A stretch of DNA of 10,055 nucleotides from RDXT01 sp033765305 (GTDB lineage: Bacteria > Bacteroidota > Bacteroidia > J057), in NCBI GenBank assembly GCA_033765305.1, contig JANRID010000008.1, forward strand, positions 1 to 10,055, given 5' to 3'. A program made the translations under genes and the position numbers. The notes under the pieces are model-generated. The model did not search any database and had not been told where the DNA came from. It saw only the letters and a program-made list of their open reading frames with translations. Of the stretch, positions 1 to 5,571 are shown piece after piece (within the stretch, counting starts at the first letter, position 1; the number at the start of each line of letters is the position of its first letter).

Positions 1-542
1 TGCCGCCGGTTGTCGCGCGTGATCAGAAAGACGAATTTCTGCTGCCCGTAGAAGTACGACACCTCCTCGATGGGCACCGAACGGAGCTTTTCGCCCGCCT
101 GCACCAGAAAGCGCTTCTGGTAGGCCGGGGTCTGCTGCGGCTTCATCGCCTCCAGCAGGGCTGCCACGTCCAGCGCGGGGGCCGCGCTGCGCAGCTCCCG
201 GAATTTGGCCAGGCTGCGCGCCAGCTCCTCCTTCTCCACCGGCTTCAGCAGGTAGTCCACGCTGTTGAGCCGGAAGGCCCGCAGGGCGTACTGGTCGTAG
301 GCCGTGGTGAAAATCACCGGCGTGCGCACCTGCACCTGCTCGAAGATGGAGAAGCTGTTGCCGTCGGCGAGGTGAATGTCGAGGAAGATCAGGTCGGCTT
401 CGCGGGCGGCGAGCCAGGCAGCGGCGCTGCGCACAGTATCCAGCGTGTCGAGCACCTGGGCGGCGGGCTCCAGCTGCAGCAGGAGGCGTTCGAGCCGCCG
501 CGCGGCCGGGGGTTCGTCTTCGATGATCAGGACTCGCAGCAT
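1..542 (-). CDS. LytTR-family response regulator, C-terminus cut by window edge
   Basis: The minus-strand reading frame opens with an ATG at 542-540 and stays open to the left edge, giving 180 codons (MLRVLIIEDEPPAARRLERL...). Residues 1-120 form a CheY-like receiver domain: E8-D9 acidic pair, phosphoacceptor D55 in LIFLDIHL, T79/T80 in IFTTAYD, and K100-P101 in YLLKPV. From about residue 143 (KRFLVQAGEKLRSVP, then VSYFYGQQKFVFLIT) the sequence matches the start of a LytTR DNA-binding domain; the last part lies outside the window. Such regulators usually bind promoter DNA as phosphorylated dimers and pair with a LytS/YehU-type histidine kinase, which would be expected further left but is not visible. 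It starts 31 bases after the dcd stop on the same strand, so it may be co-transcribed with dcd. Regulon unknown. Confidence 0.93.
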   Translation of the reverse strand, partial: MLRVLIIEDEPPAARRLERLLLQLEPAAQVLDTLDTVRSAAAWLAAREADLIFLDIHLADGNSFSIFEQVQVRTPVIFTTAYDQYALRAFRLNSVDYLLKPVEKEELARSLAKFRELRSAAPALDVAALLEAMKPQQTPAYQKRFLVQAGEKLRSVPIEEVSYFYGQQKFVFLITRDNRR

Positions 543-573
543 GGGCTGGGGGTTGAGCGCGCGGGGCCCGGCC

Positions 574-1110
574 TCAGAACCGGTTCTTCCACATCATGGA
601 TTCTACGGGGCGGTCCGTCCGCTGGTTGTATTTCGCAGAGGGTTTGTGGTGGTAGTCGTTCATCACCTCGCCGGCGACCTCGAAGTAGATCAGCTGCCCC
701 ACGGGCATGCCCGCGTACACGCGCACGGGCTGCACGACGGTGATCTCCAGCGTCCAGGTATTGCAGAAGCCCACATCGCCCTTGCCGGCGGTGGCGTGGA
801 TGTGGATGCCCAGGCGGCCCACGCTGCTTTTGCCTTCGAGGAAGGGCACGTGGCGGTGCGTCTCGGTGTATTCTTCCGTCACCCCCAGGTACAGCGTGCC
901 CGGCTCCAGCACGAAGCCCTCCTCGGGAATCTCCAGCTCCTCGATGGCATTGTGGCGGCGGGCATCCAGCACGCGGTCGCGGTACACCGCCAGGTACTTG
1001 CCCAGGTGCACGTCATAGCTGTTGCTGCCCAGCCGCTCGCGCCGGAAGGGTTCGATGACGATGTGGCCGTGGTCGAGTGCTTCGAGGATTCGGGTGTCGG
1101 AGAGAATCAT
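574..1110 (-). CDS. dcd: dCTP deaminase
   Basis: This 178-aa cytosolic enzyme deaminates dCTP to dUTP, feeding dTMP synthesis after dUTPase acts (family knowledge). Visible family features are the N-terminal MILSDTRILEAL, the GSNSYDVHLG segment (about 28-37), the signature GKSSVGRLG at 93-101 (GRSSLARLG in the E. coli enzyme), ATAGKGDVGF at 106-115, and TWTLEITV with the probable catalytic glutamate E122. The C-terminal tail (HHKPSAKYNQRTDRPVESM, then MWKNRF) is the nucleotide-covering tail type seen in Bacteroidota. Length is close to the usual 180-190 aa, so the gene looks complete. The start is the ATG at 1110-1108; no strong Shine-Dalgarno is seen. It may be bifunctional (deaminase plus dUTPase) as in some archaea, but this cannot be judged from sequence alone. 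The heptamer-repeat spacer lies directly upstream. Confidence 0.96.
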   Translation of the reverse strand: MILSDTRILEALDHGHIVIEPFRRERLGSNSYDVHLGKYLAVYRDRVLDARRHNAIEELEIPEEGFVLEPGTLYLGVTEEYTETHRHVPFLEGKSSVGRLGIHIHATAGKGDVGFCNTWTLEITVVQPVRVYAGMPVGQLIYFEVAGEVMNDYHHKPSAKYNQRTDRPVESMMWKNRF

Positions 1111-1120
1111 TGGAGGGGAT

Positions 1121-1228
1121 TGAGTAGTGCGTATTGAGTATTGAGTATTGGGTACGGATTCAGGGCAGCGGACTTTGGGGAGTATTGAGTAGTGGGGATT
1201 GCGTATTGAGTATGGGGTATGGATTCAG
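1121..1228 (+). repeat. Two direct copies of a heptamer array plus shared tail
   Basis: Copy 1 (1121-1162) reads as 7-bp units TGAGTAG, TGCGTAT, TGAGTAT, TGAGTAT, TGGGTAC and then GGATTCAG. Copy 2 (1186-1228) reads TGAGTAG, TGGGGAT, TGCGTAT, TGAGTAT, GGGGTAT and then GGATTCAG. The copies are 65 bp apart and share both the heptamer period and the tail, so they look like a duplicated block. They sit immediately upstream of the dcd start codon, so they could be part of the dcd leader or promoter. No function can be assigned. Confidence 0.85.
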
Positions 1229-1303
1229 AGAATGGGACAGCGGGCTGCCTGGCTTTGGGTGGCGGCGCAGGCGCACATACGTGCTCCCCCTTTCGCATTC
1301 CTG

Positions 1304-1359
1304 CTACTCACTACCCACTACTCACTACCCACTACTCACTACCCACTACCCACTACCCA
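1304..1359 (+). repeat. Perfect 8-copy heptamer tandem array CTAC(T/C)CA
   Basis: Eight consecutive 7-bp units without a gap: CTACTCA, CTACCCA, CTACTCA, CTACCCA, CTACTCA, then CTACCCA three times. The reverse complement of the unit (TGAGTAG or TGGGTAG) is the same heptamer found at 1121-1155 and 1186-1220, so the spacer holds inverted arrays about 83 bp apart that could pair as a long stem in RNA or single-stranded DNA. The array ends three bases before the last codon position of the DivIVA gene. T/C alternation at the fifth base is almost regular, which suggests expansion by slippage of a 14-bp double unit. Confidence 0.9.
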
Positions 1360-1362
1360 CGC

Positions 1363-1929
1363 TCACAGTTCACTCACAATATCATCCAGCAGATGCGAGC
1401 GCGCCTCCGTCTCATCCACCGCATCGTCGAAGGACGCCATCGGATCGGAGGGGTAGAGCGACGGGCGGTCTGCGGCGGGGGAAGGCTGGAGGTCGTACAT
1501 GCCGAGGCGCTCCAGCTGGCCTTTGAGGAAAATCTGCAGCTGGCTCAGCACCTGGTCGCGGTGGCGGGTGAGGTCGGCGATTTCGCGCTCCAGCTTCGTG
1601 CGCTCGTCGATGCCCTGTCGCAGGATCTCGCGGGCGCGCACGTCGGCTTCGCGCAGCTTCAGCTCGGCCTTCTGCCGGGCATTGTCCAGCGTGTCGCGCG
1701 ACGACTGCTCGGCCTGCATGAGCGTCTTGTGCAGCATGTCTTCGACATCCTTGAGCGTCTTGTAGCTGGCGCGCATGCGGTCCAGCTCCTCCCGGAGGGC
1801 GCGGTGCGCGTCGAGCTGGCGCTCCCATTCCTGGCTCAGGGCCAGCAGAAAGGCCTGCACCTCCTCTTTATCGTAGCCGCGCAGCGATTTTTTGAACTGC
1901 TGCTGGCGGATTTCAATCGGTGTGATCAT
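1363..1929 (-). CDS. DivIVA-domain coiled-coil protein
   Basis: 188 aa. The N-terminus MITPIEIRQQQFKKSLRGYD followed by KEEVQAFL (to about residue 28) is the classic DivIVA/GpsB lipid-binding motif. It is followed by a long charged helical stretch, about residues 30-145, with heptad-like leucine and alanine spacing predicted to form a coiled coil. The C-terminus (about 150-188) is acidic and Pro/Ser-containing, probably disordered. In Firmicutes and Actinobacteria such proteins sense curved membrane at poles and septa; in Bacteroidota, short DivIVA-domain proteins are common but little is known of their role, so a link to cell division or envelope is inference. The ATG at 1929-1927 places the motif exactly at residue 1. 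The upstream gene on the same strand ends 56 bases away, so co-transcription is possible. Complete; no oddities in the reading frame. Confidence 0.9.
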   Translation of the reverse strand: MITPIEIRQQQFKKSLRGYDKEEVQAFLLALSQEWERQLDAHRALREELDRMRASYKTLKDVEDMLHKTLMQAEQSSRDTLDNARQKAELKLREADVRAREILRQGIDERTKLEREIADLTRHRDQVLSQLQIFLKGQLERLGMYDLQPSPAADRPSLYPSDPMASFDDAVDETEARSHLLDDIVSEL

Positions 1930-1952
1930 CGCAAGGGGCTTTAGCGTGCGGT

Positions 1953-1964
1953 TCCGGCGCCGGA
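1953..1964. other. 12-bp perfect palindrome TCCGGCGCCGGA
   Basis: A self-complementary dodecamer in the 56-base gap between the stop of the 1986-3092 gene and the start of the DivIVA gene. It could be an operator-like site for a dimeric regulator of the DivIVA gene. It has no loop and no T-run follows on the minus strand, so it is a poor intrinsic terminator. In GC-rich DNA such palindromes can arise by chance. Confidence 0.3.
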
Positions 1965-1985
1965 CCGGGGGCGGCGTTCAAACCG

Positions 1986-3092
1986 CTAAGATAACGCATC
2001 CGGACGGCTTTTCATACGGCGGAAGCGGCGCAGGAGCCACCAGGCCAGCCGGATCAGCAGGGCCAGGACCAGCAGCGGCGTGCCGATGAGCACCGCGCTC
2101 AGCAGCAGCGGATGGTCCAGCCACCAGAGCAGGCGCAGGGTGAAGGCCTGCTGGCGCTGATCCTGCTCCTGCATCTGCGTATCCAGCGGGAGCGTCCGGC
2201 TGAAATCGAAGCCGCGCAGGCGGCCCAGCCAGTTCTGCTTCACGGCGCCTTCGAGGCTGAAGATATGGATCTCCCGGGCTGCGCCGGCGGCGATGCGCAG
2301 GTCGCGCTCCAGCTCCTCCCAGACCATGGCGCGCAGCGGCGCGCCGTCGATGATCACGCCGCCGCCGGTGCTGCCCAGGGCCACAGCGCCGGTCATGGCG
2401 CCGTAGCGGGCGATGATGCCCGGATTGCCGATCGCGCTGGTGTAGCACATCGGAATCTCGCGGGGCGTCCGGACATCGAGGATGCCCATCAGGCGCAGGA
2501 AGCCCTCGCTGCCGGTGGCGCGGCCGTCGAGCACCAGCGGGATGACATAGCTCTCGGCGGTCCAGCCGTCGGCCCCGATGCGGCGGATCAGCTCCGCGTA
2601 CACCGGCGCGCCGCGCCGCGTCAGCGAGTCGTCAAACAGCCGGCCGAAGGCCCGGACGATGCCCCGCGCCGGATGGTCGAGCAGCAGGCGCATCTCCGGC
2701 ATGGAAGGCTCCAGGTCGATGCCCACCCCGGCCCAGCGCAGCCCTTCGGCGGCGCTCCAGGCCTTGAAGGCTTCGTAGCGGCTCAGAGCCGCCCCGCCGT
2801 TGCCGGCGTGAAACCAGTAGCCCTCCGCCTCCGGCAGCAGGAGCCAGGCGTAGGCCGGAATGCCCGCCGCGTTGAGCATGCGCACCCCCTCGGCTTCGGC
2901 GGCATCGAGGTCCAGCAGCCCCACGCGCAGCGACGCCCGCATCGCCTGGAGGTCGCGGATCACGCTGCTGTCGCTGAGCATCATCCGGAAGCCCTCGCCG
3001 GGCAGCTCGGTGAAGAACGACAGCGAAGGCTGAGCATGCAGGCGCAGCAGCAGGGCAGACAGGAGCAGCAGCAGGCGGAGGAGGCTTCGCAT
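1986..3092 (-). CDS. Secreted or membrane-anchored protein of unknown function, possible TIM-barrel hydrolase-like
   Basis: The chosen start is the ATG at 3092-3090, giving 368 aa that begin with a clear signal peptide (MRSLLRLLLLLSALLLRLHA, probably cut near residue 20). A TTG nine codons upstream would bury the signal peptide and is less likely. Residues 25-320 form an export-side domain. WAGVGIDLEPS at 120-130 resembles the end of a TIM-barrel strand with acidic residues D126 and E128, as in glycoside hydrolase families with a D-x-E motif, and AYAWLLLP (80-87) looks like a preceding strand. Near the C-terminus (about 325-353) lies one strong transmembrane helix followed by an Arg/Lys-rich tail (RRFRRMKSR), so the protein is probably anchored with its main domain outside the cytoplasm. 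I do not recognise a named family; the hydrolase idea is inference from local motifs only. It is divergent from the plus-strand operon. Confidence 0.8.
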   Translation of the reverse strand: MRSLLRLLLLLSALLLRLHAQPSLSFFTELPGEGFRMMLSDSSVIRDLQAMRASLRVGLLDLDAAEAEGVRMLNAAGIPAYAWLLLPEAEGYWFHAGNGGAALSRYEAFKAWSAAEGLRWAGVGIDLEPSMPEMRLLLDHPARGIVRAFGRLFDDSLTRRGAPVYAELIRRIGADGWTAESYVIPLVLDGRATGSEGFLRLMGILDVRTPREIPMCYTSAIGNPGIIARYGAMTGAVALGSTGGGVIIDGAPLRAMVWEELERDLRIAAGAAREIHIFSLEGAVKQNWLGRLRGFDFSRTLPLDTQMQEQDQRQQAFTLRLLWWLDHPLLLSAVLIGTPLLVLALLIRLAWWLLRRFRRMKSRPDALS

Positions 3093-3197
3093 AGGGGGAA
3101 GTATTGCGTCAAATAACAAAAAAATCCGGTTTTACAGCGATCCGGGGCTGCGCATGTTCCGCAATTGGCCGGTGTTGCATATCTTCAGCGCCGATGC
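3093..3197. promoter_or_regulatory. Divergent intergenic region
   Basis: This 105-base region separates the minus-strand secreted-protein gene from the plus-strand three-gene operon and must hold both promoters. It is AT-richer than its surroundings around 3100-3135, including an A-run at 3118-3124. I could not find a convincing Bacteroidota -33/-7 pair (TTG ... TAnnTTTG) on either strand. A weak -7-like TATCTTCA lies at 3179-3186 just before the plus-strand start. Confidence 0.45.
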
Positions 3198-4577
3198 ATG
3201 CCTGAACAGAAAGTCATATTGATTTTGCAAGCGAATCCGGGGAACCTGGCTCCCTGGACGGCCCAGGAATTGAACAAAATTCAGAACGCCAAGAGCAAAG
3301 CGGACAAGCATGGGACCTTCACGCTGGTGGAAAAACCGGCCGTCCGCATTACAGACCTGCGCCAGGCGCTGCTCGATCACAACCCCTGGATGGTGCACCT
3401 GTCCGCGCCGGTGAGCCGCGATGGGAAGCTGCTGCTGCACGATGAAGGAAATGGGGAAAAACAGGTTGAGATACAGATAATTGCAAAGCTGCTGAAAAAC
3501 TTTTCCGGCAGCCTTTCGGCGGTGATCCTGAATGCGCCCCTCGGTGAAAAGCAGCTGGAGGCCTTTACGTTTCTGCCATCGGCCATTACGCATGCCGGAG
3601 CGGTCGGCGGCGCAGGGCATATCGCCTTTTCGGAAGGCCTGTACGACGGCTTGTTTAGGTTTAAAGCAGAAGATCTGGAAAGAATGGAAGATCTCGCGCG
3701 TGCATTCTCGCACGCATTCAGTTTAGGGGCGAATGCCATCGACCTCGAATGCGGCCAGGGCGGCGATGTGCCGAAGCTCTACTGCAAGCCGCCTGCAGCC
3801 AGCCCGGAACCGCCGGCGCCGCCTCCTTCCGTCCCCCGCCGCCTCTCCATTCCCCGCGAATTCTACAAGCGCTGCGACCGCGAAACGGCCAGCGCTGCCC
3901 TGGAGCACCTGTTCGCCCAGCCGCCGGACCGGCCCAAGGTGCTGCTGATCCACGGCCCCGAAGAGGAAAGCCCCGCCAGCCTCGCGCAGCGGCTGGCGGA
4001 AGATATCCGCCGCGAACGCAGCGCGGCAGACGAAGCTGCCTTTGTCACGGATGAGCTGACACTCAGGCCGGATACCTCGCAGGAGGCATTCAGCTATCAG
4101 ATTGTCAGAAAGCTGGAAGTCGATCATCCGGAAGCCGCTGCGCTCTTCGCCCGCCGCCGCCAGCCGCTGCTCATCCTGCCGGTCCGGGTGGAATGGGGCG
4201 ATGCGGTGGAGCCGCTGCTGCGCTGGTGCCTGGATGCGTTCTGGCGGACGGGCATTCCGGCTGGCCGGGAAGTCTTTGTGCTGGTGCAGCTCATTCACCA
4301 GGCAAACAAAGAAAAGCGCGGATTTTCCCTGTTCGGCTCCGCCGACCCCGCCAAAAAGCTCCATAAACTGATCGATGCCTGCTGCGCGCTGCCCGTGTAT
4401 GCCCGTCCGGTTCCGCTGGAGCCTGTCGCCCGCCGGCATGTGAAAGAATCGCTCCGCAAAATCGGCCTGATCGAAGATCTGCATATTCTCCAGCGTGTGG
4501 AAGCCGAAGTTCCCGACCCAGCTCCGATGGAACGGGTCGAAGCCTGGCTCCGCCAATTTGCCCCGCCCCTGACCTGA
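3198..4577 (+). CDS. CHAT-like (catalytically dead) domain fused to iSTAND-like domain
   Basis: The start is the ATG at 3198 (MPEQKVILILQANPG, 459 aa); a TTG at 3165 gives 11 extra residues that do not look like family sequence. Residues 4-195 match the caspase-fold CHAT-like effector module: KVILILQANPG, DLRQALLDHNPWMVHLS, AVILNAPLGEKQLEAF, then GANAIDLE...DVPKLY. In active members the core reads HFSGHG and LNAC; here these are HLSAPV (P71 at the catalytic His) and LNAP (P114 at the catalytic Cys), so protease activity is not expected. A Pro-rich linker follows (198-214). Residues 220-455 resemble the 'inactive STAND' domain: FYKRCDRE, then VLLIHGPEEESPASLAQRL, where a P-loop would be but GK[ST] is missing. 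It is first in an operon with MoxR and a vWA/FGE protein, so it is probably the adaptor/effector arm. Codon use in the first domain is AT-richer than in the second. Confidence 0.85.
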   Translation: MPEQKVILILQANPGNLAPWTAQELNKIQNAKSKADKHGTFTLVEKPAVRITDLRQALLDHNPWMVHLSAPVSRDGKLLLHDEGNGEKQVEIQIIAKLLKNFSGSLSAVILNAPLGEKQLEAFTFLPSAITHAGAVGGAGHIAFSEGLYDGLFRFKAEDLERMEDLARAFSHAFSLGANAIDLECGQGGDVPKLYCKPPAASPEPPAPPPSVPRRLSIPREFYKRCDRETASAALEHLFAQPPDRPKVLLIHGPEEESPASLAQRLAEDIRRERSAADEAAFVTDELTLRPDTSQEAFSYQIVRKLEVDHPEAAALFARRRQPLLILPVRVEWGDAVEPLLRWCLDAFWRTGIPAGREVFVLVQLIHQANKEKRGFSLFGSADPAKKLHKLIDACCALPVYARPVPLEPVARRHVKESLRKIGLIEDLHILQRVEAEVPDPAPMERVEAWLRQFAPPLT

Positions 4578-4589
4578 CCGCCTCCGCAT

Positions 4590-5567
4590 ATGCCCCAGTT
4601 CTACAAAACCTCCCGCGAATTCCCGCCCGTCGCGCCGCCCGCCCGGCTCGACGACCCCGATGGGTATCTCCCCGCAGACGGCCTCAGCGAGGCGGTCAAT
4701 GTCGCCCTGCTCCTGGGCAAGCCCCTGCTCGTCACCGGCGACCCCGGCACCGGCAAAACCCAGCTTGCCTACAGCATCGCCCACGAGCTGCAGCTCGGCC
4801 CGGCACCGGAGCCCGGCGAAACCTGGAAGCCCTTCCGTTTCACCGCCAAGCACAACTCCATCGCCCGCGACCTGCTCTACCGCTACGACTCGCTGCAGCA
4901 CTTCGCCGACGCCAACCGCGCCAAAATCGAGGGCGGCAGCCTGAAATCCGCCCCTGAATACATCCGCTACGAAGCCCTCGGCGAGGCCATCCGGCTCGCC
5001 CACGTGCACCAGCAGCGCTCCGTGGTGCTCATCGACGAGATCGACAAGGCGCCCCGCGAGTTTCCCAACGACCTCCTGGCCGAGCTGGAGCGCATGGCGT
5101 TCGAGGTCTTCGAATCGGGGGAGAAATTCAAGGCTGCGGATGCGGCCCGTCCGGTGGTGGTCATCACCAGCAACGGCGAAAAGCCCCTGCCCGACGCCTT
5201 TCTGCGGCGCTGCGTCTATTTCCACATCCCCTTCCCCGATGCGGACCGCCTGCGGGAGATTGTGGACAAGCGGCTGGGCGGCAGCGGCCTGCGCTTCAGC
5301 CCAGCGCAGCTCGATGCCCTGGTGGCGCATTTTACCGAGGTGCGCGACCTCTGCCGCAAGAAAAAGCCCGCCACCTCCGACCTGCTCTCCTGGCTGCAGG
5401 TGCTGGACGCCTACGGCTTCCGCGCCGCAGGCCCCGGCTTCCGGGAGTCGCTCTCGCCCGCCGATGCCGACCTGCTGCTCATCAGCTACTCCGTGCTGGC
5501 CAAGCACGTCGCCGACCTCGAAACCCTGAGCGCGCAGCTGCCCGCTGCCACCCGCAAATCCGCCTGA
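4590..5567 (+). CDS. MoxR-family AAA+ ATPase
   Basis: 325 aa, cytosolic. The Walker A motif is GDPGTGKT at 50-57, Walker B is VVLIDEID with D149-E150, sensor 1 is VVITSNGEK with N195, and the probable arginine finger lies in DAFLRRC (R206/R207). A C-terminal helical lid follows (SDLLSWLQVLDAYG and on). MoxR ATPases form rings and work as chaperone-like remodellers, usually with a vWA-domain partner (family knowledge). The vWA-like gene directly downstream starts 4 bases after this stop, and the upstream iSTAND gene ends 12 bases before it, so translation is probably coupled. All ATPase motifs are intact, which makes this the only clear NTPase of the three-gene system. The opening MPQFYKTSREFPPV and the YLPADGLSEAVNVALLLGKP stretch preceding Walker A are the form seen in Bacteroidota and cyanobacterial ternary-system MoxR proteins (recalled pattern, not searched). 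Confidence 0.95.
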   Translation: MPQFYKTSREFPPVAPPARLDDPDGYLPADGLSEAVNVALLLGKPLLVTGDPGTGKTQLAYSIAHELQLGPAPEPGETWKPFRFTAKHNSIARDLLYRYDSLQHFADANRAKIEGGSLKSAPEYIRYEALGEAIRLAHVHQQRSVVLIDEIDKAPREFPNDLLAELERMAFEVFESGEKFKAADAARPVVVITSNGEKPLPDAFLRRCVYFHIPFPDADRLREIVDKRLGGSGLRFSPAQLDALVAHFTEVRDLCRKKKPATSDLLSWLQVLDAYGFRAAGPGFRESLSPADADLLLISYSVLAKHVADLETLSAQLPAATRKSA

Positions 5568-5571
5568 ACCC

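Noticed and set aside
376..1137. Plus-strand frame of 253 codons opposite dcd and the response regulator
   Set aside because: The minus strand encodes unmistakable dCTP deaminase and receiver-domain sequences.
2112..3116. Plus-strand frame of 334 codons opposite the secreted-protein gene
   Set aside because: Gln/Ala/His-rich product with no motifs, while the minus-strand frame has a signal peptide and a membrane helix.
3165..3197. TTG start giving 11 extra N-terminal residues on the CHAT-iSTAND gene
   Set aside because: The ATG at 3198 begins right before the conserved first strand KVILILQANPG, as in family members; the extra residues look non-coding.
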